From Psychrobacter aquaticus CMS 56 (lineage in GTDB: Bacteria > Pseudomonadota > Gammaproteobacteria > Pseudomonadales > Moraxellaceae), in contig NZ_AUSW01000035.1 of NCBI RefSeq assembly GCF_000471625.1, forward strand, positions 186,001 through 250,000: a stretch of 64,000 nucleotides of DNA, read 5' to 3'. This document shows positions 53,126 to 62,529 of the stretch, piece by piece (within the stretch, counting starts at the first letter, position 1; each line of letters begins with the position of its first letter). The position numbers were made by a program, and so were the translations under genes. The notes beneath the pieces were generated by a model. That model had not been told where the DNA came from. It saw nothing but the letters and a program-made list of their open reading frames with translations, and searched no databases.

Positions 53126-53839
53126 TTATTTGGTCAGCTCAATAGTGCCATTGGCCGTTACTGAAATGGTGCTGTCACCCGACTGAAAATTTTGACTTGG
53201 CACAGCATCAGCAGATTCCGCTTTCATACTCATGGCGCTATACATAGGACGTGGATAGTTACTACCTGTGTTTAAGTTAACATTTACTACACGATAATCG
53301 CGAGCATTCCAAGCACGAGTGAGATTTTTAGCTTGCTGCTGAAAGGCGCGAGAAGCGTCAGTCATCAGTTTTTGTTCGATCGCGTCTTTTTTGGCTTCTG
53401 AAACACCAAAAGTTAGATTGTCCATGACTAAGGTTGATTGTAAATCTGCAATGAGCTGGCTGGTTGCAGCAAAATCTGTGCTCTTCAGATCTATATTTGC
53501 CTGTCCCGTCCAGCCAATGATTTTGTCATTTTTATCATAGCGGGGGTAAGTGCTCTGCTGTCCGGTGCTGACTGTGACGCTAGGGTAGCGTTTAGCAATT
53601 TTCATTGCATTGTTGATGGTAGTGTTAAGAGTTGTGGCTAGGGTTTTAGAGTCCGTGGCCTGTGCTTTTTTATACAAGCTGGCTCGTACTTCATCGTTTT
53701 GAATGTCTTCTTTTACTTCTGTTTGAAAAGTAAGTTGGTCATAGCCTGTTGTCTCTGCATGCGCACTGCCCATGGCGGCTGTCAATAAAAGGGCTGTGCC
53801 TGTCGCTAGCGCTGCTTTATTAAGTAATGTCGTTTTCAT
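53126..53839 (-). CDS. SIMPL (DUF541) domain periplasmic protein
   Basis: A 237-residue exported protein with a signal peptide (LATGTALLLTAAMGSAHAE) and a SIMPL domain. TTGYDQLTFQTEVKEDIQNDEVRASLYKKA corresponds to the conserved first strand and helix, and the end has DYRVVNVNLNTG plus SGDSTISVTANGTIEL. In E. coli the homologue YggE reduces oxidative stress; the biochemical role is unclear. Single gene. Confidence 0.85.
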   Translation of the reverse strand: MKTTLLNKAALATGTALLLTAAMGSAHAETTGYDQLTFQTEVKEDIQNDEVRASLYKKAQATDSKTLATTLNTTINNAMKIAKRYPSVTVSTGQQSTYPRYDKNDKIIGWTGQANIDLKSTDFAATSQLIADLQSTLVMDNLTFGVSEAKKDAIEQKLMTDASRAFQQQAKNLTRAWNARDYRVVNVNLNTGSNYPRPMYSAMSMKAESADAVPSQNFQSGDSTISVTANGTIELTK

Positions 53840-54056
53840 GTTGTTTCCTCAGTGAATATTTATAGTTTTAAGTGAGTTGTCTCCAAATAAAACATCTCGT
53901 TATATGAAGACAAACCCTAGAAGCTGGTCATTTTATTTGTTGTGTGCCCAGCTTCACTCACTAAAATAGCAAAATTTAAAAGCGTTGCTGTGAGAATTTT
54001 GTCACTTAGGTTACTATTTGTTTTGTGTTCTAAAACAAATGCTTTTATAAAAGGGG

Positions 54057-54091
54057 TTGTAATACTGAGAAATTCTTGTATAATTTGCAAC
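54057..54091 (+). promoter_or_regulatory. ffs promoter
   Basis: TTGTAA (54057-54062), a 16-base spacer and a perfect TATAAT (54079-54084) place the transcription start at about 54091, matching the 5' end of the folded SRP RNA. Confidence 0.8.
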
Positions 54092-54204
<113 letters not shown>

Positions 54205-54265
54205 TTTTTGCCTAAAATTTGACAACTGTCTCAGTAAATAATTAAAAATGCTTGCGTATTGTATT

Positions 54266-54294
54266 AAGCCCTTCATTGTAAAGGGCTTTTTTTT
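54266..54294 (+). terminator. Hairpin terminator downstream of ffs
   Basis: AAGCCCTT / AAGGGCTT with a 7-base loop, then eight T. Possibly a second terminator for ffs before lemA. Confidence 0.85.
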
Positions 54295-54408
54295 GTCTAA
54301 TGTTTTATCCAATTCTGATATTTTATCGATTAATATCGGTTAAAATACAATGTAATTATCTTTATGAAATCTAACCTCAAAACGCCTTAAACCCTTTGGA
54401 ATAGTATT

Positions 54409-55005
54409 ATGAAAATTTTCGTTTGGCTATTTATTATATTTGTCATTCTAGCGGTTGTGTTTGGGGTATCGATATTTAATAAATTGGTACGCGCGCGCAA
54501 TCAGGCAAAAAATGGCTTTGCGCAGATCGATGTACAGCTTAAACGCCGTCATGATTTGATTCCGAACTTGGTTGAGACAGCCAAGCGTTATTTGACGCAT
54601 GAACAAGAGACGTTGACACGGGTGATTGGCGCACGTAATCATGCCCAAAGCTTACAAGATTCAAGTTCACATCAGCCAGATTCGCTCGAGCATATGGCGC
54701 TATTTGCCAAGGCAGAAGGCATGTTGTCCAAAGCCTTAGGGCAGTTCTCAGCTGTCGTGGAAGCGTATCCTGAGCTAAAAGCAGACAGCATGATCAAAGA
54801 GCTGATGGATGAGCTGACCAATACAGAGAACCGCATCGGCTTTGCGCGCCAGCATTATAATGACAGTGTTATGTTTTACAATAATGATCGCGAAGTATTT
54901 CCCAATAATCTCATTAGCAGCACTTTTGGGTTTCGTCCTTTAAGTCCCTTGGTCTTTGAAGATAGAAAGGTGATTGCTCAAGCTCCCATCGTCGATATGA
55001 GCTGA
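54409..55005 (+). CDS. LemA family protein
   Basis: A 198-residue membrane-anchored LemA protein. An N-terminal helix (FVWLFIIFVILAVVFGVSIF) is followed by YNxLVxARNQxKxxxxQIDVQLKRRHDLIPNLVETAKRYLTHEQETL, the family core, and a C-terminal FNNDREVFPNNLISSTFGFRPL-like end, all as in other members. LemA genes often precede a membrane M48 protease, as here (gap 40 bases). Exact role unknown; probably envelope stress related. Confidence 0.93.
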   Translation: MKIFVWLFIIFVILAVVFGVSIFNKLVRARNQAKNGFAQIDVQLKRRHDLIPNLVETAKRYLTHEQETLTRVIGARNHAQSLQDSSSHQPDSLEHMALFAKAEGMLSKALGQFSAVVEAYPELKADSMIKELMDELTNTENRIGFARQHYNDSVMFYNNDREVFPNNLISSTFGFRPLSPLVFEDRKVIAQAPIVDMS

Positions 55006-55045
55006 TACTTATATGTATGTGGTTATTTTTGGGTTAGAAAATTAG

Positions 55046-56524
55046 ATGGATTTTTTTGGTGAACAGCGCACCCGTACTCAGCGCAGCTTGTTACTTTATG
55101 GGTTGTTTTTTTTCATTGTCTTTGCCCATATGGCGGTGGCGCTCGCTGTCATGGCGCTGCTGCTGACCCTATTTACTGGCGGCATTTATCATTGGGTATT
55201 GATACTGATCATGATATGGACGGTGGCTAGCTTTGGCGCTGGTAGCTTTTTAGAATATCGTCGTTTAAAGGCAGGCGGTCGTGCTATTGCCCAGCGAGTC
55301 GGGGCAGTGAGATTATTTATTGATCGCAGTCAAGAGGCTTGGGAGCAAAGCCGCGGGATTGCCCATCAGCATGAGCCTATACAAAAGGTTCGTTATAGTT
55401 CACGTCATATAGCGGTACGTGATGAGCGTGATTTTCCGCCTGTTTATCGTCGTTATCATGAGATTGCCCAGCAGTTAGCCATTGCTTCGGGTTTGAGTAT
55501 GCCGATCTTGTACGTACTGCCGGATGAGCAAGGGATTAATGCTTTTGTGGCGGGACGTCATAGCCAAGATATGGTGCTGGTGGTGACGCAGGGTGCGCTT
55601 GATAAACTGTCCGATGAAGCGCTTTATGGGCTTATTGGTCATGAATATGGTCATATCTTGCATGGTGATGCGGCGTTCAATCTACAGCTGATGGTGGTGC
55701 TTGCAGGCTTGCAGTTGCTGTATGACTGGAGCGATCCTATCAATAACATCGGCGTTAGACATCAAGACAATCAAAACCTTTATTTAGATAAATCAGTCAA
55801 ACGACAGATGCCTTTGTCACAGCACACTGTTGACACTCAAGCACGTCATATTGAAGCGCAAACAGCAAGCTTTACGACATATAGCGAGTGGGTAAACTAC
55901 TGGCAGATGCAATCGCAAAAGTCAGAGTCACAAGCCAAAAGCCAATCAGTGTGGCGACAGAATAGCCCCATCATTGATCGACAAGCGCCCCGTAGTATTT
56001 GGACATTGCTTTTGCATGGGTTAAGTTTCTCAAGTATGGCAAGTGCTCAACTGATTAAACACAGCTTTAACCGTGAGCGTGAGTTGCTGGCCGATGCGAC
56101 CAGTTTACAGCTTACGCGCTCGCCTGCCATTATGAAGACGTTACAAGCGATTCATCAAGACTCTCTTGGCTCGCGTTTAACCAATATCGCTGATATCAAT
56201 GGACTCAGTCATTTCTTTTTTGCCAGCAGTGGAGCGGATTTGGGCGATGTGTCATGGTTCGCCACTCATCCCAGCTTGGCTGAGCGTATGAGTGCCATCA
56301 ATGCTCACGCTTACCAGCGATTTGCAGTACAAGTCGCTAAAGAGAAGCGTTTGAATCAACAAAAAATCAAAGAGATATATGAGCAGCGCCGACTGGGTAA
56401 TTGGGGAAAGGTAAAAGAAAATAGCCTAAGCAATATAGAAAAAATAAAAAATCATTTCACAAATCATCACCATCCCATATTGACACAAACAATCACTCAG
56501 AAGCAGGACTTGAATTTGTCGTAG
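55046..56524 (+). CDS. M48-family membrane metallopeptidase
   Basis: A 492-residue inner-membrane zinc protease. Two N-terminal hydrophobic segments (~15-70) are followed by the catalytic domain with LIGHEYGHILHGD (HEXXH) near residue 200 and the third zinc ligand in NRERELLADATSLQLTR near residue 350. About 100 residues between them are a hydrophilic insertion (from SDPINNIGVRH to PIIDRQAPRS). Its layout matches the HtpX/BepA-like LemA-associated group rather than 285-aa HtpX. Substrate unknown. Confidence 0.9.
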   Translation: MDFFGEQRTRTQRSLLLYGLFFFIVFAHMAVALAVMALLLTLFTGGIYHWVLILIMIWTVASFGAGSFLEYRRLKAGGRAIAQRVGAVRLFIDRSQEAWEQSRGIAHQHEPIQKVRYSSRHIAVRDERDFPPVYRRYHEIAQQLAIASGLSMPILYVLPDEQGINAFVAGRHSQDMVLVVTQGALDKLSDEALYGLIGHEYGHILHGDAAFNLQLMVVLAGLQLLYDWSDPINNIGVRHQDNQNLYLDKSVKRQMPLSQHTVDTQARHIEAQTASFTTYSEWVNYWQMQSQKSESQAKSQSVWRQNSPIIDRQAPRSIWTLLLHGLSFSSMASAQLIKHSFNRERELLADATSLQLTRSPAIMKTLQAIHQDSLGSRLTNIADINGLSHFFFASSGADLGDVSWFATHPSLAERMSAINAHAYQRFAVQVAKEKRLNQQKIKEIYEQRRLGNWGKVKENSLSNIEKIKNHFTNHHHPILTQTITQKQDLNLS

Positions 56525-56550
56525 AGGAAGACATTATTATAGAAGGGCGT

Positions 56551-57960
56551 TTGCAGATAAAACCGCAAGAGCAAGATACTCGTAAACGGCTACAGCCGTG
56601 GCAAGCAAAACCTGACAGTGATTTGCCATCCGCAACCTTAATAAATGCTAATGATATTCAGACAGTTGCATTACCACATTATGTGCTCAATCACAGTCAT
56701 CATCCGCTAGAAGCGCAAGCCTTGATTGAGGCAGTGATGCTCTGTCATCAAGGCCGCACGCTGTCAACGGCAGTGAGTTATGATTTGGCAGATATTTGGC
56801 ATGGAATGCTCACTGACAACATTGACAATCATACTGATGCTGATAGTCAGCCGACCAATATCGTCGTCAGCTATGAGAAAATTTTACCGCATACCATAGA
56901 CTCTCAATTATTAGAGATGGTAGCGAATATGGATCGTCGCTTGGACAGTGCTTTGTTTGCGCTGGCAGTAAAGCAGCTCAGTAAACATGATCTCTCCGAA
57001 AGCACTATCAATGAATTACGCTCAAAACATGAAAGAGACCATAGTAACCAAAGTCATCAGCACTATAGCCAGCAAGAAAAATGTCGTCAGATGCTCATGC
57101 GCTATCAGCAAGGTATAATTGAGTTGGTTAAAAGGCAGCTCAGCGCTGATTTAAGCAAATATTTTGCTGATGAGGTGATAAGGGAACGAAGTTGTACTGA
57201 CAATCAAAAGCCAGTGTTCAATCATGCAGAGGATAAGGCATCTCGGATACCTTCGATCTTATCACTATGGCAAGCACTGCATTTACAGCAATTGTTACCC
57301 ATACTATCTACCGTATTAAATGACAAACATTTAATCATGCCAGCGCTATGGCAGCAAGCATTGCAAGCTGGCAGGGACACTATTTACGCCCAGCTTGATC
57401 CTTCAGGACAAGTATTTGCTAGCCTTGATAATGCTAAAAAGTCGATGCTCATACTATTGGCCTATCGTTTGGCAAAAGATAAAAAAGGTCAGATGGTATC
57501 TGCGCTTGACAGCTCGGCACTCAGCTACAATCATGCTAGTATGACGCACTATATCGTCGACTTGAGACGCCATGCGCGTTTGATTGATATTGAATTGACA
57601 GCAGTTAGCGATGCCAATTTACAATGGCTGCTATTGACAGCGCAAAGTCTCAATAGCGTGCAGCTATTGGCTGTGATTAACGCTGTGCCTATCTTGCAAC
57701 CGTTTAGAACAGAGAACAAGCGTGAGGATAATTATCGAGAGAGGCAACAGAGCAGTTGTCAAATAGATTATAATGACTGCGTAAACAGTAGCTATGTTGA
57801 TAATGTCACTATTAATAATTCTTATGCTTATAATAACTATCGGCAGTGGCTGAGCACATTGCATACGATGATGTTACACGATACGATAGTCAGTCAAGAT
57901 GAATACGATTGCTTGCTTTCATTGTCAGAGCGTTGGCTAGGCATTCGGCAGCTTTTTTGA
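56551..57960 (+). CDS. Hypothetical protein in the lemA-M48 operon
   Basis: A 469-residue frame I do not recognise. Starts at TTG 56551 with AGAAGGG just upstream, 26 bases after the protease stop, so it is very likely co-transcribed and translated. It has no signal peptide or obvious membrane segment. It is rich in Gln, His, Leu and Ser. Recognisable stretches are helical, such as LEAQALIEAVMLCHQGRTLSTAVSYDLADI and LWQALHLQQLLPILSTVLND. A cytosolic partner or regulator of the protease is possible but not shown. Confidence 0.7.
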   Translation: MQIKPQEQDTRKRLQPWQAKPDSDLPSATLINANDIQTVALPHYVLNHSHHPLEAQALIEAVMLCHQGRTLSTAVSYDLADIWHGMLTDNIDNHTDADSQPTNIVVSYEKILPHTIDSQLLEMVANMDRRLDSALFALAVKQLSKHDLSESTINELRSKHERDHSNQSHQHYSQQEKCRQMLMRYQQGIIELVKRQLSADLSKYFADEVIRERSCTDNQKPVFNHAEDKASRIPSILSLWQALHLQQLLPILSTVLNDKHLIMPALWQQALQAGRDTIYAQLDPSGQVFASLDNAKKSMLILLAYRLAKDKKGQMVSALDSSALSYNHASMTHYIVDLRRHARLIDIELTAVSDANLQWLLLTAQSLNSVQLLAVINAVPILQPFRTENKREDNYRERQQSSCQIDYNDCVNSSYVDNVTINNSYAYNNYRQWLSTLHTMMLHDTIVSQDEYDCLLSLSERWLGIRQLF

Positions 57961-58002
57961 TCGACTGTATTGCCGCATTATAATGTCGCATAGTCACTTT
58001 TT

Positions 58003-58144
58003 TATAGTGGATACTAAATAAAAAGTATAGCCATTGTGAAGTGCTGCTAGAATAAATTTTCGTAGCATCGAGCTGCGCAGGCACAGCACGCAAGAAGATA
58101 TTATTCTAGCAGCGCTATACTCATTTTATAATGGATTGACGATA
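58003..58144. mobile_element. Dispersed repeat family A, full copy (142 bp)
   Basis: Left end TATAGTGGATACTAAATAAA; right end complement TATCGTCAATCCATTATAAA. Inner inverted repeat CTGCTAGAATAA / TTATTCTAGCAG encloses the GTAGCATCGAGCTGCGCAGG core and GCACAGCACGCAAG. Inverted relative to the copies at 38041 and 52864. Confidence 0.78.
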
Positions 58145-58173
58145 GTATCGCCTATAGAAATTTGTAAACCCCT

Positions 58174-59079
58174 TTGAAACAAGTAGGACAGCAGACACGC
58201 ATGAGTGATATTAAAGACCCACTAATGGTATTACAGCAGCGTATGCAGCAGCGTCAAATTCTAGCGTTGATGGGTATTAATCAGTGGATACAGCCACACT
58301 CAGAGACCATGAATATCGCAGACATCGCGGCTCCTGTCGCGACTCACATGACAACTCAGCCTATCTCTTCTGATATGAGTGCTGAACAACCAAGTGTTGA
58401 CGCTCTAAACAGGGTTTTCGAAAATAGTGACGTCTCAAGCAATGATATGTCAAATACTCAGTCTATGGGCCTGGTATCGGACACAATAGATGATGAGATT
58501 GATAGTTATGACAATGACGCTAATACCAGCGATCATAATGATATTGATGTCAATAATATTGACCTACAGCATCACAATCAACCAAGTCCAGTAAGCTATC
58601 ATTTTGATACCAGTAATTCTGCTGCCGCGCCTGTACTAAACACAGATATAGAGTTACAGCCAGCAGCGGCCTATGTTGAACAAATTCATACTGCCGAAAA
58701 TCACTATGACAATACTGTCAAAGTAACACCCTTTGATTTGCAAGGCGGCCGCTATGGGGATTGGGTAGTTTTTGTTGACATCCAAGCACTCAACCATAAC
58801 AGTCAAAAGTTATGGAAAAACATCACGCAAGCACTATCAATAACCTGTGAGACAACGTCGTTCCCCATTTGTGAAGGTATGGACACAGCTGAACTTGCCA
58901 ATGCCAGCCTTGCTGGTTATGTGTTCAAAATCGGTAGAAGTGAAGAGATAAAAGTCGCTGCATTGACGGCGCTGCCTGCCGGACTTGAGCATCCTAATCT
59001 TACGACTGCGCCTACATTAGATGAGATGCTTGCAGATAGTAGTATAAAGCGTCAGTTTTGGATGCAGCTCTCTGATTAG
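58174..59079 (+). CDS. Putative DNA polymerase III psi subunit (HolD-like) with long acidic insertion
   Basis: A 301-residue protein (292 from ATG 58201). The N-terminus (QRQILALMGINQWIQP) resembles the HolD start, where LGITxW is followed by a proline, which binds single-stranded DNA-binding protein partners in the clamp loader. The C-terminus (GYVFKIGRSEEIK ... APTLDEMLADSSIKRQFWMQLSD) resembles the HolD end, LxxLLxxPxAKRALWxQL. Between them lie ~140 residues of acidic, Asp/Asn/Ser/His-rich low complexity. Similarity is from memory and partial. TTG 58174 and ATG 58201 are both possible starts. Confidence 0.5.
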   Translation: MKQVGQQTRMSDIKDPLMVLQQRMQQRQILALMGINQWIQPHSETMNIADIAAPVATHMTTQPISSDMSAEQPSVDALNRVFENSDVSSNDMSNTQSMGLVSDTIDDEIDSYDNDANTSDHNDIDVNNIDLQHHNQPSPVSYHFDTSNSAAAPVLNTDIELQPAAAYVEQIHTAENHYDNTVKVTPFDLQGGRYGDWVVFVDIQALNHNSQKLWKNITQALSITCETTSFPICEGMDTAELANASLAGYVFKIGRSEEIKVAALTALPAGLEHPNLTTAPTLDEMLADSSIKRQFWMQLSD

Positions 59080-59184
59080 GAGTGGCACTCATTAAATATA
59101 AGAAGAATGGTCAAACCTGTTTTAATAATTAATTTTTCAGTATCAATTCACAACGATGACCCCGTCACATCTAGGATAATAGCC

Positions 59185-60330
59185 ATGTCTACAAACCCAG
59201 TATCCACAAAAACAACACTAACTTTCAATACTTCAACGCCCAATCGCTTACCCAATTTTTCAGCGGGACCTGCTACGATACCGACTGCGGTGTTATCACG
59301 TGCTCAAGAAGAGTTACTTGATTGGCAAGGGCGCGGTATGTCGGTGATGGAAGTGAGTCACCGTAGTAAAGAGTACCTAGCAATTACTGAAAAAGCCGAA
59401 GCCAAACTGCGCTCATTGATGGAGATTCCAGACAATTATAAAGTGTTGTTCTTACAAGGTGGGGCTAGCTTACAGTTTTCCGCGATTCCGTTAAACCTAT
59501 TAAATGGTGGGCGCGCAGATTATTTGACGACTGGTACTTGGTCGGATAAAGCCATCAAGGAAGCGAAACGTTATGCCAATTTAGGCCTTGGTGAGGTGAA
59601 TATGGTCGCGACTGGTAAAGACAGTAACTTTACCGATGTGCCAGCGCAAAGCGATTGGAACATGAGTGATGATACCGCATACTTCCATTACTGTGCCAAT
59701 GAGACCATTCATGGCTTGCAGATATTTGAGCCACCAAAAGTCGATGCGCCGATTATCGTTGATATGTCGTCTTGCATTTTGTCACAGCCAATCGATGTGT
59801 CAAAGTTCGGAATGATTTATGCGGGCGCACAAAAGAACATTGGTCCTGCTGGACTGGTTATCGTGATCGTCCGCGAGGACTTATTGGGGCAGGCAAGTGA
59901 GTGGTGTCCACTGCTGCTGAATTATAAGCATCAGGCCGAAAAAGAATCCATGTCGAACACGCCAGCGACGTATTCTTGGTATCTGGCAGGATTGGTTTTT
60001 GATTGGCTAGAAGAGCAGGGTGGTGTCGCTGCTATTGGAAAAATTAACCAGCAAAAAGCAGATCTTCTTTATAAGACCATTGATGATAGTAGTTTTTATA
60101 GTAATCCTGTTGCCCCTCAGTACCGCTCTATCATGAACGTACCGTTTACTTTAGCGGATAGTAGCCTTGATAAAGTATTCTTAGAAGAGTCAGCCGCAGC
60201 AGGTTTGATGAACCTAAAAGGCCACCGTGATGTTGGCGGTATGCGTGCTAGTATTTACAATGCCGTACCTCTTGAGTGGGTACAGCAATTGGTTGACTTT
60301 ATGATAGCGTTTGAAAAAAAATATGCTTAA
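59185..60330 (+). CDS. serC: Phosphoserine aminotransferase
   Basis: PLP enzyme making phosphoserine (serine pathway) and also 4-phosphohydroxythreonine for PLP synthesis, together with pdxA at 22.2 kb. Motifs: LPNFSAGPATIPTAVL at the N-terminus, LFLQGGASLQFSAIPLNLL, and the PLP lysine in IYAGAQKNIGPAGL. The C-terminus has LKGHRDVGGMRASIYNA. ATG 59185 is chosen because AGGA lies 8 nt upstream; a longer frame from 59107 lacks support. Confidence 0.95.
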   Translation: MSTNPVSTKTTLTFNTSTPNRLPNFSAGPATIPTAVLSRAQEELLDWQGRGMSVMEVSHRSKEYLAITEKAEAKLRSLMEIPDNYKVLFLQGGASLQFSAIPLNLLNGGRADYLTTGTWSDKAIKEAKRYANLGLGEVNMVATGKDSNFTDVPAQSDWNMSDDTAYFHYCANETIHGLQIFEPPKVDAPIIVDMSSCILSQPIDVSKFGMIYAGAQKNIGPAGLVIVIVREDLLGQASEWCPLLLNYKHQAEKESMSNTPATYSWYLAGLVFDWLEEQGGVAAIGKINQQKADLLYKTIDDSSFYSNPVAPQYRSIMNVPFTLADSSLDKVFLEESAAAGLMNLKGHRDVGGMRASIYNAVPLEWVQQLVDFMIAFEKKYA

Positions 60331-60349
60331 ATAGAGGTAAATGTTTAGA

Positions 60350-60388
60350 ATAAAAAAGACGCCGTTCATAAGAGTTGCGTCTTTTTTA
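60350..60388 (+). terminator. serC terminator
   Basis: AAAAAAGACGC / GCGTCTTTTTT stem with a 14-base loop, 20 bases after the serC stop. Confidence 0.8.
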
Positions 60389-60470
60389 TTGGGCTTTTGG
60401 TGGTTTTTAAATGGCTATCGTTAAAATGTTTTAAAGACGCAAACGTAGCCTTTCTTAATATGGCAAACCA

Positions 60471-60522
60471 TTAGGTTAAAAAACCTAAATTTGTTATGAT
60501 GAAATTTTACGATACGTATCGT
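60471..60522 (+). promoter_or_regulatory. Putative operator/promoter region of yejA
   Basis: Two perfect palindromes, TTAGGTT-AAAA-AACCTAA (60471-60488) and ACGATACGTATCGT (60509-60522), flank a -10-like TATGAT (60495-60500), about 100 bases before yejA. Placement suits repressor binding, but no regulator is identified. Confidence 0.45.
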
Positions 60523-60619
60523 TTTCAGTTATTTGTCAATAATTTACAATAGTTTTTAGTCATTAGCTAAACTCTAATACATCCATTGATTGAGCACAGG
60601 GGGTTGTTGTCACTTGATT

Positions 60620-62452
60620 ATGATTAAAAATGCCATGCTACCAACCGTCTTGCTAGCCATTGCCCTCAGCTGGATGCCAGTCAGTTTTGCCGAGCCTATT
60701 ACAACGACTGCGCTTGGTCATAACAGTCCTACGGAGTATATGAATGCGCCTTATATGCCTTATGCCAATCCAGATGCGCCCAAAGGTGGCACACTCTCAT
60801 TAGATGCACGCGGCACCTTCAATAGCGCCAACAAATGGATGACCACTGGTGTAGCTATGGTTGGCACTGACTATTTGTATGATACTTTGATGACTGGCTC
60901 ATTAAACGAAGCATTTACCATGTATCCGCAGTTGGCAAGCAAGGTCACTTACGATCCGGATGACACCAGCTGGATTGTCTATCACCTCAATCCTGCTGCC
61001 CGTTTTTGGGATGGGTCGCCCGTGACCAGTAGCGATGTCAAAGCGACTTATGATGCACTATTAAATAAAGGGCCGATGTATATTCGCAGTTATCTGGGTG
61101 ATATCCAAGAAGTACAAATTATTAACAAGCAACAAGTAAAGTTTGTTTTTACGTCCGATGACAATAAAGAAATTCTATTAACAGTAGGGCAGTTTCCAGT
61201 ATTTGCCAAGTCGTCTATCGACGCCGATTTTGAAAAAATCACCTTGACGCCGTTGATGGGAAGTGGGCCTTATAAGCTTGGTCGCGTCGATGCAGGTCGT
61301 TCGGTCAGCTACGTGCGTGATCCCAACTACTGGGGGCGTGATCTAATGGTCAATCGCGGTCGTTATAACTTTGATATGATTAAGTTTGTGTATTATCAAA
61401 GTGATGAGATTGCTTTTGAAGGCTTTAAATCTGGTCAATATCGTTTTCGCCCCGAAAATAAAGCCTCTAATTGGGCCACAGGCTATAATTTCCCTGCCGT
61501 CAAGGCTGGCATGATTGAGAAAGAGGCAATAAGCAGTCAAAACCCAGTGCCGATGCAAGGTTTGGTTATGAATATGCGCCAGCCAATCTTCCAAGACATT
61601 CGGGTTCGCCAAGCATTGACCGCCGCGTATGACTTTGAGTGGATGAATAAGACGTTGTTTCATGGACAGTATGAGCGCTTGCAAAGCTTTTTTCATGGTT
61701 CGGAACTGGCTGCAACAGGGACGCCCTCTGCTGCCGAGATGAAGGTACTCAGTCCATTATTGTCCAAGCTTGAGCCGATTCAGCGCCAAGCGGTATTAGC
61801 CGAATGGCAGCTGCCAACCAGTGATGGTAGTGGCTTTAATCGTCAAGGGTTGTTAGAGGCAAGGCAGTTATTGCTAGATGCTGGGTTTTATTATGAAGAT
61901 ATGAAACTGTATCAACCGAATGGCAAGCGTGCGCACATTGAGATTTTGATGACGGGCGAAACCGTAGGCCGCGTATTGCTACCTTATATCCGCAATCTAA
62001 AACGTTTGGGGTTTGACGCGACGCTGCGGCAAGTGGATAGTCCACAATATTATGAGCGTATGCGCACTTTTGATTATGATATGGTGGTTGATGTATTTGC
62101 TCAGAGTTTGTCACCGGGCGCAGAGCAGTTCGGATTTTGGGGCAGCGACGCCGCTGACCAAGTTGGCAATAGAAATACGGTCGGTATCAAAAATGTGGTG
62201 ATTGACAGGGTAGTAGAAAAACTGGGTAGCGCCAAAAATCGCCAAGAGATTGTTCTTTATACTCATGTGCTAGATCGCTTGTTGCGCGCAGGCCATTATT
62301 TGGTGCCGCTATACGGTAAGTCTGGCACCAATGTCGCTTACTGGGATCAATATCGTCATACCGAAACCTTGCCTACCAACGCTGTCGGTATTGACTATTG
62401 GTGGACAGATAAAGAAGCAGAAGCACGTGTCAATCAGTACTTAAAAAAGTAA
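60620..62452 (+). CDS. yejA: Extracellular solute-binding protein of a peptide ABC transporter (YejA-like)
   Basis: Periplasmic SBP family 5 protein. Signal peptide MIKNAMLPTVLLAIALSWMPVSFAEP. Motifs: MPYANPDAPKGGTLSLDARGTFNSANKW (typical YejA), SWIVYHLNPAARFWDGSPVTSSDVKATYDAL, TPLMGSGPYKLGRVDAGRSVSYVRDPNYWGRDL, and DIRVRQALTAAYDFEWMN. ~610 aa is the length of YejA (~600). In E. coli YejABEF imports peptides such as microcin C. The start is uncertain: TTG 60590, TTG 60614 or ATG 60620; I choose the ATG because it gives a clean signal peptide. Confidence 0.9.
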   Translation: MIKNAMLPTVLLAIALSWMPVSFAEPITTTALGHNSPTEYMNAPYMPYANPDAPKGGTLSLDARGTFNSANKWMTTGVAMVGTDYLYDTLMTGSLNEAFTMYPQLASKVTYDPDDTSWIVYHLNPAARFWDGSPVTSSDVKATYDALLNKGPMYIRSYLGDIQEVQIINKQQVKFVFTSDDNKEILLTVGQFPVFAKSSIDADFEKITLTPLMGSGPYKLGRVDAGRSVSYVRDPNYWGRDLMVNRGRYNFDMIKFVYYQSDEIAFEGFKSGQYRFRPENKASNWATGYNFPAVKAGMIEKEAISSQNPVPMQGLVMNMRQPIFQDIRVRQALTAAYDFEWMNKTLFHGQYERLQSFFHGSELAATGTPSAAEMKVLSPLLSKLEPIQRQAVLAEWQLPTSDGSGFNRQGLLEARQLLLDAGFYYEDMKLYQPNGKRAHIEILMTGETVGRVLLPYIRNLKRLGFDATLRQVDSPQYYERMRTFDYDMVVDVFAQSLSPGAEQFGFWGSDAADQVGNRNTVGIKNVVIDRVVEKLGSAKNRQEIVLYTHVLDRLLRAGHYLVPLYGKSGTNVAYWDQYRHTETLPTNAVGIDYWWTDKEAEARVNQYLKK

Positions 62453-62529
62453 GTAAGCATCATTTGTAATCTATAAACATTTGCATAAAAAGCACGCGCA
62501 ATAAAGACAACTACCAGTAAGGATTTTAT

